A stretch of DNA of 64,000 nucleotides, taken from assembly GCA_044368415.1 (NCBI GenBank), contig JBIPLJ010000004.1, positions 1-64,000 on the forward strand, written 5' to 3'. The DNA comes from UBA4615 sp044368415. GTDB taxonomy: Bacteria; Pseudomonadota; Gammaproteobacteria; Burkholderiales; Burkholderiaceae_E. Shown piece after piece: positions 1-6,781 of the stretch. The translations under genes were made by a program, and so were the position numbers. Numbering within the stretch: position 1 is the first letter of the stretch; each line of letters opens with the position of its first letter. The notes under the pieces were generated by a model. It ran no database searches. It worked only from the letters and a program-made list of their open reading frames with translations, and was not told the DNA's origin.

Positions 1-12
1 GGTATCGCTCAT
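1..12 (-). CDS. 5' end of a leftward gene (first four codons only)
   Basis: Reading the minus strand, an ATG at position 12 begins Met-Ser-Asp-Thr and then leaves the window. A GGGAG Shine-Dalgarno-like sequence lies about 8 bases upstream, in a lower-GC stretch that is otherwise non-coding. Only four codons are visible, so the product cannot be identified. Its place beside a tRNA-like CCACCA end and a terminator would suit an integrase gene next to an attachment site, but that is inference from position only. Confidence 0.3.
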
Positions 13-432
13 CGGACAACTCCCAGAAAACTGCAGAAAACAGGCAGGAAACTGGGGGAAATGCTATCAGAACAACGCCTAAATGTCGTTCTCAATCAAT
101 GAGTTATGGAATTAACAGGGGCGACGATCTCGCCCTCGCTGGTACTTGTAGACATGTGGTGATGGCCAATTTATGGCAAACCACGACAGGATAGTGCAAA
201 CTCTTTCAATCCAGCAACGATAATGGCTGCTTTGCGAAGAATTCTCGAACAAGAGTGGCTCATGGGGTGAGCCAGTAGGTTCTGCCGCACAGAGAGTGCG
301 AGGACGGTGAGGGCCGGCGGCATCCGGCCCCGGTCGGCCAAATCGTCGAGTTAACGCCCTCACGGCCAAGGCGTTACTATCTGGTTCGGAAAGCAGACGC
401 GGGTTCGGTTCCGTGTTACACCACCAATCATT
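13..432. other. Non-coding low-GC stretch ending in a tRNA-like CCACCA
   Basis: No convincing reading frame is present over about 420 bases, and the base composition is visibly less GC-rich than the genes to the right. At 354-378 an inverted repeat has 7-base arms (TAACGCC and GGCGTTA) around an 11-base loop. At about 396-426 the plus strand reads like the 3' end of a tRNA or tmRNA: GACGCGGGTTC, a pyrimidine-rich T-loop-like segment, then ACACCACCA. The T-loop would lack the conserved A58 and no matching 5' acceptor strand is seen. I therefore read it as a degenerate or partial tRNA-like end, possibly an attachment-site remnant, rather than a gene. Confidence 0.35.
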
Positions 433-433
433 A

Positions 434-462
434 GGGCTCGGACTCATCTCCGAGCCCTTTTT
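434..462 (+). terminator. Strong rho-independent terminator
   Basis: Perfect 9-bp arms (GGGCTCGGA and TCCGAGCCC) enclose a CTCATC loop and are followed directly by TTTTT. This is the clearest intrinsic terminator in the window. It lies 7 bases after the CCACCA end, the arrangement expected behind a tRNA or tmRNA gene, so it probably ends a stable-RNA transcript or marks the original downstream flank of such a gene. Confidence 0.85.
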
Positions 463-596
463 ATTGCCTTGAATTCCCGCGCCGCGCGGGGTTCCGGCTT
501 TCAGTGCTGCGGCTGGCTCCCTGCTGAAACGCCCGGGATCGGCCACTTTTTCGCAACGCTCTCATCTTGCTCCATCATGAAGAAGCAAGTTACATC

Positions 597-842
597 ATGA
601 CGGAAATAGCCATGACGACCGCTATCCGCGAAGAGTTTTCCTCCCAAGCCGCACCCGAGGTGCTGGCCGCACTGCGCCAGATCGCAGAAAGCCAGGGGCG
701 CCAGTTCCAAGCGGTGCTCGATGAAGCCCTGCACGCCTACATTGATCGGCAACAGAAGGCGCGTCCCCGCCGCCATGTGATGACCGCGTTCGCTTCCAGT
801 CTTGATGATTTCGACAGTCTTTACCGCGAACCAGCCAAGTAG
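597..842 (+). CDS. Putative antitoxin of a Fic/Doc-type toxin-antitoxin pair
   Basis: This 81-residue protein lies 3 bases upstream of the Doc-like toxin gene, the usual antitoxin-first order. Residues about 16-50 form a short helical segment resembling a ribbon-helix-helix-type repressor. The tail (about 60-81) is charged and probably less structured, as expected of the toxin-neutralising part of an antitoxin. It is not recognisably a Phd antitoxin. The ATG at 597 was chosen; a TTG at 567 would add ten residues and an internal ATG at 612 would shorten it by five. The role follows from gene order and size; the sequence alone does not prove it. Such pairs are normally autoregulated. Confidence 0.65.
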   Translation: MTEIAMTTAIREEFSSQAAPEVLAALRQIAESQGRQFQAVLDEALHAYIDRQQKARPRRHVMTAFASSLDDFDSLYREPAK

Positions 843-845
843 ACC

Positions 846-1226
846 GTGGCCCACGACTACTTGACTGTGGCCGACGTGCTGGGCAGGCACACGGTATTGA
901 TGCAGCGTTACGGCGGCGCGCCGGGTGTGCGCGATCCCGGGGCGCTGGAGGCTGCACGATTCCGTCCGCAGACGGGCTACTACGATGACATCGTGGCCGA
1001 GGCGGCTGTCCTGATGGAAAGCCTGGCGATCAACCATCCGTTCGTGGACGAGAACCAGCGCATCGCCTTTGCGGCTGCCGACGTGTTCCTCGGCATCAAC
1101 GGCTGGCGCTTGAAGCGTGCGCAGATGCAGATCTACACGCAGCTGATGCAGAGGTTCGAGTCAGGCTCGTTTGATATCGCGCACCTCGATCCCTGGCTGC
1201 GGTCTTTCGCCATCACCGCAGAGTGA
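846..1226 (+). CDS. doc: Fic/Doc-family toxin
   Basis: This 126-residue protein has the length of Doc (death-on-curing) toxins. Doc proteins phosphorylate elongation factor Tu with ATP and stop translation. The Fic core motif is at residues 64-72, HPFVDENQR, where Doc proteins usually have HxFxDANKR: the His, Phe, Asp, Asn and Arg are kept but the Lys is Gln. A second conserved segment, RDPGALEAA, sits near residue 29. Translation starts at a GTG 3 bases after the antitoxin stop, so the two genes are co-transcribed and probably coupled. The Lys-to-Gln change could tune or weaken activity; the rest of the fold looks complete. Confidence 0.85.
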   Translation: MAHDYLTVADVLGRHTVLMQRYGGAPGVRDPGALEAARFRPQTGYYDDIVAEAAVLMESLAINHPFVDENQRIAFAAADVFLGINGWRLKRAQMQIYTQLMQRFESGSFDIAHLDPWLRSFAITAE

Positions 1227-1230
1227 TGCA

Positions 1231-1290
1231 ATGAACAAGAAAACACCCAACGCATCAACTCAGGCTGCAATAGCAGAGACCGGGAGATGA
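1231..1290 (+). pseudogene. Possible frameshifted remnant of a small antitoxin-like gene
   Basis: Four bases after the toxin stop, an ATG opens a 19-codon frame whose product begins MNKKTPNASTQAAIAE, resembling the start of RelB/DinJ-type antitoxins (TPNAETRAA-like). It stops at 1288-1290. Removing one base of the GGG near 1281 would extend it about 20 codons to the TGA near 1339. It may be a decayed third gene or a chance frame. Between here and the tetR stop at 1463 I see nothing else. Confidence 0.25.
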
Positions 1291-1462
1291 CGAGAAACCG
1301 GAGACTTCTCGCTTCGACGTGGTCGCGATCCGCGAATGAGGCGACGAGGTCAGTTGTCTTGGCGGCTCACCTGTGCACCGGTTGCACACGAAACGCCGAA
1401 CGCAACGAAACTCATCGCAACCCAGCCACTGGCACACGGGGCGCAACATCGATGCGGCAGCA

Positions 1463-2119
1463 TCACGGCAGTCGCAGAGGCTTCGGCGAATAGGCCGCCA
1501 TAAACACCCTGACGGCTTCATTCACCACATCTTCGGCCTTGATATTGCCTGGGGCGCTTGCTCCCATGACCTTCGGCCAAATCAGAGGTTCTTGGATCAT
1601 CCCAAGAAACTGGTAGGCCGCCAGCGTCGGATCCTTGCAGTCCAGCGTTTTGTCGTTGGTGGCCCGGCGCAGGTAGTCGACAAAGGCATCGAACAGTGGC
1701 GCTTTGCCGTGTCGGTCGAAGTCTGCCGCGATCCACGGGCGGTTTCGTGCCTCGGCGATGACAAGCCTCGCAAACTCGATCCGGCCCGTGCCATCAACAA
1801 AGCCCAGTATGCCGTTGGCCACCTGGTGAAGGATCAATGCGGGGTCACTTCGGGAATCATCGAATACATGGCCCGCCGTGCAACGGCCCCAGTGCTCTTC
1901 AATGACGGCTTGGAGAATAGCCTCCTTGTTCTGGAAACAGTTGTACACGGTCTGCCGTGCCAGACCGGCATCTCGCGCAATGGCGTCCATGCTGGTCCTG
2001 TCGTACCCGGCCTCCAGAAACAGGCGCTTGGCGGCGGCCAGGATGGTCGGGACTGAATGGGTTTCTGCTTTTCGCGGTCGAGTGTCGCCGGGCACTTCGT
2101 TCTTGACGGTCGGTTTCAT
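1463..2119 (-). CDS. TetR/AcrR-family transcriptional repressor
   Basis: This is a 218-residue protein with a typical TetR N-terminal helix-turn-helix domain: about residues 20-75, recognition region TSMDAIARDAGLARQTVYN at about 42-60. The all-helical ligand-binding C-terminal half resembles the AefR/TetR_C group. The ATG at 2119 fits the family length; the longer frame to 2161 would run through the operator. It is transcribed away from the metallo-beta-lactamase-fold gene at 2191, and a 21-bp palindrome lies between them, so it most likely represses both itself and that gene. The inducing ligand is unknown. Confidence 0.9.
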   Translation of the reverse strand: MKPTVKNEVPGDTRPRKAETHSVPTILAAAKRLFLEAGYDRTSMDAIARDAGLARQTVYNCFQNKEAILQAVIEEHWGRCTAGHVFDDSRSDPALILHQVANGILGFVDGTGRIEFARLVIAEARNRPWIAADFDRHGKAPLFDAFVDYLRRATNDKTLDCKDPTLAAYQFLGMIQEPLIWPKVMGASAPGNIKAEDVVNEAVRVFMAAYSPKPLRLP

Positions 2120-2123
2120 CGCT

Positions 2124-2151
2124 TGACATCTTCCGGAATTGGACTGTACTG
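2124..2151 (+). promoter_or_regulatory. Candidate promoter for the MBL-fold gene
   Basis: A perfect TTGACA at 2124-2129 is followed after 16 bases by TGTACT at 2146-2151 (4 of 6 matches to TATAAT). The -10 element lies inside the 21-bp palindrome, so repressor binding there would block RNA polymerase. The downstream start codon is at 2191. Confidence 0.5.
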
Positions 2152-2161
2152 TCCAGTCCAT
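2141..2161. promoter_or_regulatory. TetR-type operator palindrome
   Basis: A 21-bp near-perfect palindrome with outer arms TGGACTG and CAGTCCA; nine of ten base pairs match around a central base. It sits between the divergent tetR (start 2119) and MBL-fold (start 2191) genes. Its size and symmetry fit a TetR-family dimer site. Assignment to this repressor is inferred from position. Confidence 0.7.
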
Positions 2162-2190
2162 TCTAGCCCAGGGCGCTCGCCGTCGTTCTC

Positions 2191-3120
2191 ATGAAAGTCG
2201 TCTCGCTGCTCTTTTCTATTGCGGTCTCAGCGTCCGGCTTGGTCATGCCGGCATTTGCGAATCCGCCCTTGGCCGTCGCAGGCGCCGATGGCGCAGAATT
2301 GCCGCAGGCACGCCCCCCGGTCGGGATGACACTCAGCGCCTTGCCTTCAGGCAAGATTTTTTCACGTGCCGCTCTCGCATACAAGGGCGGCGGTTTAACC
2401 GACCAACGCGAGTTCATTGTGGGGGCGATCCTGGTGCAACATCCCGCCGGTAACTTGCTGTTTGACAGCGGATTCGGGCAGAACATCAACGAACACGCCG
2501 ATATCCGGCCCAAATTGATGCAGTGGACCAGCCGATACGAAATGGGCTCCACGGTTGCCAAACAACTGGCGGCGAACGGTATCCCGCCAGGCAAGCTCAA
2601 GGCCGTCGTGTTGACGCATGCGCACTGGGATCATGTGAGCGGCTTGGAGAATTTGGGCGGGGTGCCGGTCTGGGTCAACCAGCAGGAACTCGACTTCGTC
2701 AACAGCGGGCATCGCTCAACCGAGTTGGCCAAGCAGCTCGGGACCCGAGATTATCGTGTTTACGGCTTCAGTAATGTGCCGTACCTGGGCTTCAGTTCGA
2801 GTTACGACGTGTTCGGTGACGGCAGCGTTGTTCTGGTGCCCGCGCCAGGTCACACGCCGGGCTCCATCATTGTGTTCATCGCGCTTCCGTCTGGTCAGCG
2901 CTATGCGCTGATCGGGGACATTGCCTGGCAGATCGAAGGCATCGATATACCAGCCGAGAAGCCGTGGATATCCAGAACGGTTGCGGACCACGACGCCGAT
3001 GCGACGCGCAGTTTGCTCGAACACCTGCACTCCCTCAGAAATGCGTTCCCCACGCTCACGATTGTTCCCGCCCATGATGCGCGGGTGTGGGACAAGCTGC
3101 CGCGCTTGCCCGCGCACTGA
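2191..3120 (+). CDS. Secreted metallo-beta-lactamase-fold hydrolase
   Basis: This 309-residue protein has an N-terminal signal peptide (about residues 1-24, ending AFA). Its mature domain carries the full zinc-binding set of the metallo-beta-lactamase fold: HAHWDH at 143-148, a GHTPG loop with His 221, the bridging Asp 243 in IGDIAW, and His 295 in PAHD. The layout is that of the AttM/AiiA-like or general MBL-fold hydrolases, among which N-acyl-homoserine lactonases are found, but the substrate cannot be read from sequence. It should act in the periplasm. A divergent TetR regulator and an operator overlapping its promoter suggest induction by a small molecule, perhaps its substrate. Confidence 0.85.
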   Translation: MKVVSLLFSIAVSASGLVMPAFANPPLAVAGADGAELPQARPPVGMTLSALPSGKIFSRAALAYKGGGLTDQREFIVGAILVQHPAGNLLFDSGFGQNINEHADIRPKLMQWTSRYEMGSTVAKQLAANGIPPGKLKAVVLTHAHWDHVSGLENLGGVPVWVNQQELDFVNSGHRSTELAKQLGTRDYRVYGFSNVPYLGFSSSYDVFGDGSVVLVPAPGHTPGSIIVFIALPSGQRYALIGDIAWQIEGIDIPAEKPWISRTVADHDADATRSLLEHLHSLRNAFPTLTIVPAHDARVWDKLPRLPAH

Positions 3121-3288
3121 GCTAGCGGCGCAGACCCAATCTCGCCGGCTATGATCCATTCCCGCGGGATTGAGGCCCAGCGTCGGTGCCACAGGCCTGT
3201 CGTGGCAAGCGCTGGGTGTGCCCCATTTACCCCGAGACATGCTGCGCCGACCCTCACCGTTCCGAGCGGTTACCGAGCCCCTCTGCCC

Positions 3289-3831
3289 ATGCCCACGCTG
3301 CTGATCATCGACATGCAGGTCGGAATGACCTGGCCGGCCCCGGATGTCCGCAACAACCTCCAAGCCGAGTCCGTGATGCAAGGACTTCTCGAGTCCTGGC
3401 GGGCACGCAGCGACCCGATCGTCCATGTCCGACACATGTCGAGAAGCCCCGAGTCTGTGTTCTGGCCGGGGCAGCCGGGCGCCGCGTTCCAGGCGGCGCT
3501 GGCCCCCCTCGATCGCGAGCATGTCGTCGAGAAGAATGTCCCTGACGCGTTCATCAACACCGGGCTCGAGCGCTGGCTGCATGCCCGTGGCGAGACGACG
3601 CTCGTCATCGTCGGCGTGAGCACCAGCAATTCCGTCGAGTCCACCGCGCGGACTGCCGGCAACCTCGGGTTCAAGACCTACGTGGTTTCGGACGGCACGT
3701 TTGCGTTCGCCAGATCGGACTTCAACGGGCCCCCTCGGTCGGCCGACGAGGTCCATGCGATGTCACTGGCCAATCTTCACGGCGAGTTCGCGACCGTGAT
3801 CGGATCGGCTGACCTCGGGCGGGTGTGCTGA
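3289..3831 (+). CDS. Isochorismatase-fold protein lacking the catalytic cysteine
   Basis: This 180-residue cytoplasmic protein has the isochorismatase-like (cysteine hydrolase) fold. Asp 8 is in the LLIIDMQ strand and Lys 82 in the EKNVPDAF segment. The helix start usually reads GVxTNxCVExTAR; here it reads GVSTSNSVESTAR (109-121). Position 115, the nucleophilic cysteine of nicotinamidase and related amidohydrolases, is Ser. True isochorismatases also lack the cysteine, so the protein may use a different chemistry or none. The ATG at 3289 gives the normal family length; the frame upstream lacks family features. Its TGA overlaps the ATG of the next gene, so the pair is translationally coupled. 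Confidence 0.85.
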   Translation: MPTLLIIDMQVGMTWPAPDVRNNLQAESVMQGLLESWRARSDPIVHVRHMSRSPESVFWPGQPGAAFQAALAPLDREHVVEKNVPDAFINTGLERWLHARGETTLVIVGVSTSNSVESTARTAGNLGFKTYVVSDGTFAFARSDFNGPPRSADEVHAMSLANLHGEFATVIGSADLGRVC

Positions 3832-4301
3832 TGGTGTCCGCCGACGTCCTGAACGCCGCGAACCGCAGCGTCCTCTGCTGGCTGGCGACGGTCGATGCCT
3901 GCGGACAGCCCAACGTATCCCCGAAGGAGATCTTCGCGGCGTTCGACACCGAGCATCTCGTCATCGCCCACATCGCGTCGCCGACGAGCGTGCGTAATAT
4001 CGCGGCCAATGCGCGGGTGTGCGTGAGCTTCATCGACGTCTTCGTGCAGAAGGGCTTCAAGGTGTCTGGCACGGCCAGGACCGTGTCGAAGCACGACTCG
4101 GATTTTCCCCGCTGGTCGGCACCGCTGGTGGCCATGGCGGGGCCCCGGTTCCCCATCCAGGCGGTGATCGTGGTTCGCGCCACGGCGATCGAGCCGATCC
4201 TGGCGCCGGGCTATCGGCTGCATCCGGCGGACACCACCGAGGCGTCGCAGGTGGCGTCGGCCATGCGGACCTACGGTGTACGGCCCGCCGAGGGCGACTG
4301 A
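3831..4301 (+). CDS. Pyridoxamine 5'-phosphate oxidase-fold (FMN-binding split-barrel) protein
   Basis: This 156-residue protein matches the short PNPOx-like split-barrel family. An N-terminal strand reads LCWLATVDACGQPNVSPKE, followed by a barrel segment ending with the ICVSFIDVF-like strand (here VCVSFIDVF) and a variable C-terminal part. Such proteins bind FMN or F420-like cofactors and reduce or protect small molecules; the substrate is unknown. The ATG at 3831 overlaps the stop of the isochorismatase-fold gene (TGATG), so both are made from one message and may act on related compounds. A GTG two codons upstream is an alternative start. The 127 bases after it (4302-4428) show no gene. Confidence 0.8.
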   Translation: MVSADVLNAANRSVLCWLATVDACGQPNVSPKEIFAAFDTEHLVIAHIASPTSVRNIAANARVCVSFIDVFVQKGFKVSGTARTVSKHDSDFPRWSAPLVAMAGPRFPIQAVIVVRATAIEPILAPGYRLHPADTTEASQVASAMRTYGVRPAEGD

Positions 4302-4428
4302 TTGCGGGTCACGCTAGTGTCCGGCGCGGCATGGCTCAGCCTGGGATGGGCTGCGCATCGCTGACCGAGTCCCTGAAAACCGTATGCCTTGCCGAGTGGT
4401 CTAATCCGCACCTGCAAGGAGAACGGAA

Positions 4429-4524
4429 GTGACGAAAGCAACTGCGGCCGTGTTCGACCAGAAGGCTGTCCACCCAAACGCGCGCGCCACGGTGGACGAT
4501 GGCATGACGCCCATCGCAGAGTAG
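4429..4524 (+). CDS. 31-codon leader ORF upstream of jetA
   Basis: A GTG start is preceded at proper distance by an AGGAG Shine-Dalgarno (4417-4421), the best ribosome site of the whole defence locus. The product begins VTKATAAVFDQKAVHPNAR and ends IAE before TAG, 9 bases before the jetA ATG, which itself has no good ribosome site. It could be a leader peptide that feeds ribosomes to jetA, or a fragment of a gene cut by insertion. I recognise no family. Confidence 0.4.
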   Translation: MTKATAAVFDQKAVHPNARATVDDGMTPIAE

Positions 4525-4533
4525 CCACCAGCG

Positions 4534-6006
4534 ATGGACCACGCCACCCTCAGCGCCCTACGCGACCGCCACCCCGCATGGCGGCTACTGGCCTCGCCGC
4601 ACGCGCCGCTGATGGCGAGCTTCCTGCACCGGGTGTTCGTGGCGCCGAACGTCCGCGTCATGAGCGAGGCGGATCTCGCCGAAGCGCTGGAGGATGAGCT
4701 GTTCGCCCTGCAAGAGCAGTTGGGGGCCGATGTGTACCCCAAGGGGGCGCACGACTACCTGAACGACTGGGCCGCGCCCGACAAGGGCTGGCTGCGCAAG
4801 TTCTACAAGCCGGGTACGGACGAAGCACAGTTCGACCTGACGCCGGCCACCGAGCGGGCCGTCGCCTGGCTGCTGTCGCTGACCGAACGGCCGTTCGTGG
4901 GCACGGAGTCGCGCTTGCTGACGCTGTTCGCGCTGCTGGAACAGATCAGCGCAGGCACCGAGGCCGACCCGATCAAGCGCGTGGACGACCTGCGCAAGAA
5001 GCGCGACGCGCTGGACGCTGAGATCGCCGGCGTGCTGGCGGGCAACGTACCGCTGCTGGACGACACGGCGGTCAAGGACCGTTTCCAGCAGTTCCAGCAG
5101 CTGGCGCGCGAACTGCTGGCCGACTTCCGCGAGGTCGAGCACAACTTCCGCCTGCTCGACCGCAAGGTGCGCGAGAAGATCGCCCTGTGGGAAGGCGCCA
5201 AGGGCGCACTGCTCGACGAGATCATGGGCGAGCGCGATGCCATCGGGGACTCGGACCAGGGCCGGAGTTTCCGCGCCTTCTGGGACTTCCTGATGTCGAG
5301 CCGGCGGCAGGAGGACCTCTCGGCGCGGCTGGACCAGGTGCTGGCGCTGCCCGCCGTCGCGGCGCTCGAGCCCGACCCGCGCACCCGCCGCGTGCACCAC
5401 GACTGGCTGGAAGCCGGCGAGCACACCCAACGCACGGTGGCCCAGTTGTCGCAGCAATTGCGCCGCTTCCTGGACGACCGGGCCTTTCTGGAGAACCGCC
5501 GCATCCTGGACCTGTTGCATGGCATCGAGAGCAAGGCCCTCAGCCTGCGCGGGGCTGCGCCCGCCGCTACGGTCATGCACATCGACGCGATCGGCGCGGA
5601 CGTCGAACTGCCGCTGGAGCGGCCCTTGTTCACGCCGAGCGTCACACCGCGCCTGGCCAATCTGGCGCTCCTGGATGGCGACGTCGACATCGACACCGCG
5701 CGCCTGTTCGACCAGATCGTGGTGGACAAGGCGCGCCTGCGCTCGGCCGTCCAGCGTGCGCTGCGCCGCCAGCCGCAGATCACGCTGCGCGAGTTGCTCG
5801 ATGCCGAGCCCCTGCACCAGGGCCTGGCCGAGCTGGTGGCGTATCTGGAGCTGGCCCACGCTGGCGATGGCAGCAGCCTGCCCGATGGCCTGCGCGCACT
5901 CGTCGACGAAGCCGTGGAAGAGCCGATCCGCTGGGAGGCCCGCAGCGCAGCGGGCGATGCTGTGGTGCGGGAGGCTCGCTTGCCCCGCGTGATCTTCACC
6001 CGCTGA
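4534..6006 (+). CDS. jetA: Wadjet anti-plasmid system protein JetA (DUF3375)
   Basis: This 490-residue protein is the DUF3375 family member that forms the kleisin-like subunit of type I Wadjet. In JetABC, a MukBEF-like SMC complex, it bridges the ATPase heads. The N-terminal region (starting MDHATLSALRDRHPAWRLL) is the typical winged-helix part. Residues about 150-230 are strongly charged and helical, as expected for the segment that contacts the JetC neck. It is the first gene of an intact jetA-jetB-jetC-jetD operon, 28 bases before jetB. Wadjet recognises and destroys small circular DNA such as plasmids. Its own ribosome site is weak, and a 31-codon ORF ends 9 bases upstream. Confidence 0.93.
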   Translation: MDHATLSALRDRHPAWRLLASPHAPLMASFLHRVFVAPNVRVMSEADLAEALEDELFALQEQLGADVYPKGAHDYLNDWAAPDKGWLRKFYKPGTDEAQFDLTPATERAVAWLLSLTERPFVGTESRLLTLFALLEQISAGTEADPIKRVDDLRKKRDALDAEIAGVLAGNVPLLDDTAVKDRFQQFQQLARELLADFREVEHNFRLLDRKVREKIALWEGAKGALLDEIMGERDAIGDSDQGRSFRAFWDFLMSSRRQEDLSARLDQVLALPAVAALEPDPRTRRVHHDWLEAGEHTQRTVAQLSQQLRRFLDDRAFLENRRILDLLHGIESKALSLRGAAPAATVMHIDAIGADVELPLERPLFTPSVTPRLANLALLDGDVDIDTARLFDQIVVDKARLRSAVQRALRRQPQITLRELLDAEPLHQGLAELVAYLELAHAGDGSSLPDGLRALVDEAVEEPIRWEARSAAGDAVVREARLPRVIFTR

Positions 6007-6034
6007 AGGCTCGGGCGGACCGAGGAGAGAGACC

Positions 6035-6781
6035 ATGAACGACGCACTGCACGAAACCGAGCAAAGCGAGTTTCGCCGAAGCCGAGACGATCCCGATGAG
6101 TCCCCGCCCGTCGCGCTCCCGGCGGTGCCCGAGCTGTCGCAGCTGTTGGTGCACCTGCTCAAGGGTGTGCTCTACCGCGAGGACGACGAACGCCTGTGGG
6201 CGAGCCTGCTGCGCCTGCAGGCGCGGGTGAGGGAACAGGCTGCCGTGCTGCTGCTCGATCTGGTGCTGGACGAGGCGGAGGGTCACGCCTTCCTGAAGAG
6301 TCGCCCGGACCCGGACGAGGCCGAGGGGGCGCCCCGGCTGCCGAGGCTCGTCGTACGCCGGCCGCTGTCCTACCCGGTGAGCCTGATGCTGGCGCTGCTG
6401 CGCAAGCGCTTGGCCGAATTCGATGCCAGTGGTGCCGACACGCGCTTGGTGCTCTCGCGTGACGAGATCGCCGAGCTGATGCGGGTGTTCCTGCCCGCGA
6501 GCACCAACGAGGCCCGGCTGGTCGACCAGGTGGACACAACGATTTCCAAGGTGGTCGATCTGGGGTTTCTGCGCCGGCTCAAGGCTGCCGCAGGCAGTGG
6601 ACACACGGCCGGGCAGGACAGAGGCCACTACGAGGTGCGACGCATCCTGAAGGCCTTTGTCGACGCTCAGTGGCTGGCGGAGTTCGATGCGCGGCTGGAG
6701 GTCTACCGGACAGCCGTTTCCGACGCCCCGGCTGAATCGATCGGCACGAAGGCGCCCCGCAAGGGAGGGGCCGATGTTTGA
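6035..6781 (+). CDS. jetB: Wadjet anti-plasmid system protein JetB (DUF4194)
   Basis: This 248-residue protein of the DUF4194 family is the KITE-like (MukE-like) accessory subunit of the JetABC loop-extruding complex. It has two winged-helix-like halves; the recognisable stretch includes LVHLLKGVLYREDDERLW (about residues 29-46) and the acidic-basic SRDEIAELMRVFLP segment near residue 146. A good ribosome site (GAGGAGA) precedes the ATG at 6035. Its last codons overlap the start of jetC by 8 bases, so stoichiometry is probably set by translational coupling. Confidence 0.93.
   Translation: MNDALHETEQSEFRRSRDDPDESPPVALPAVPELSQLLVHLLKGVLYREDDERLWASLLRLQARVREQAAVLLLDLVLDEAEGHAFLKSRPDPDEAEGAPRLPRLVVRRPLSYPVSLMLALLRKRLAEFDASGADTRLVLSRDEIAELMRVFLPASTNEARLVDQVDTTISKVVDLGFLRRLKAAAGSGHTAGQDRGHYEVRRILKAFVDAQWLAEFDARLEVYRTAVSDAPAESIGTKAPRKGGADV

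Noticed and set aside
350..382. A CRISPR repeat or array from the TAACGCC/GGCGTTA stem
   Set aside because: It occurs once, with no second copy or regular spacing; no CRISPR array is visible anywhere in the window.
110..426. A complete tmRNA gene ending at the CCACCA
   Set aside because: A GGGGCGAC-like start is at the right distance, but the acceptor strands do not pair, the T-loop lacks A58 and no tag-peptide frame ending in Ala-Ala-stop is visible.
4585..6162. Long open minus-strand frames over jetA and similar long frames opposite many genes
   Set aside because: They mirror the codon pattern of the recognised genes in very GC-rich DNA, have low-complexity Arg/Ala/Gly/Gln composition and no family motifs. 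They are antisense shadows.
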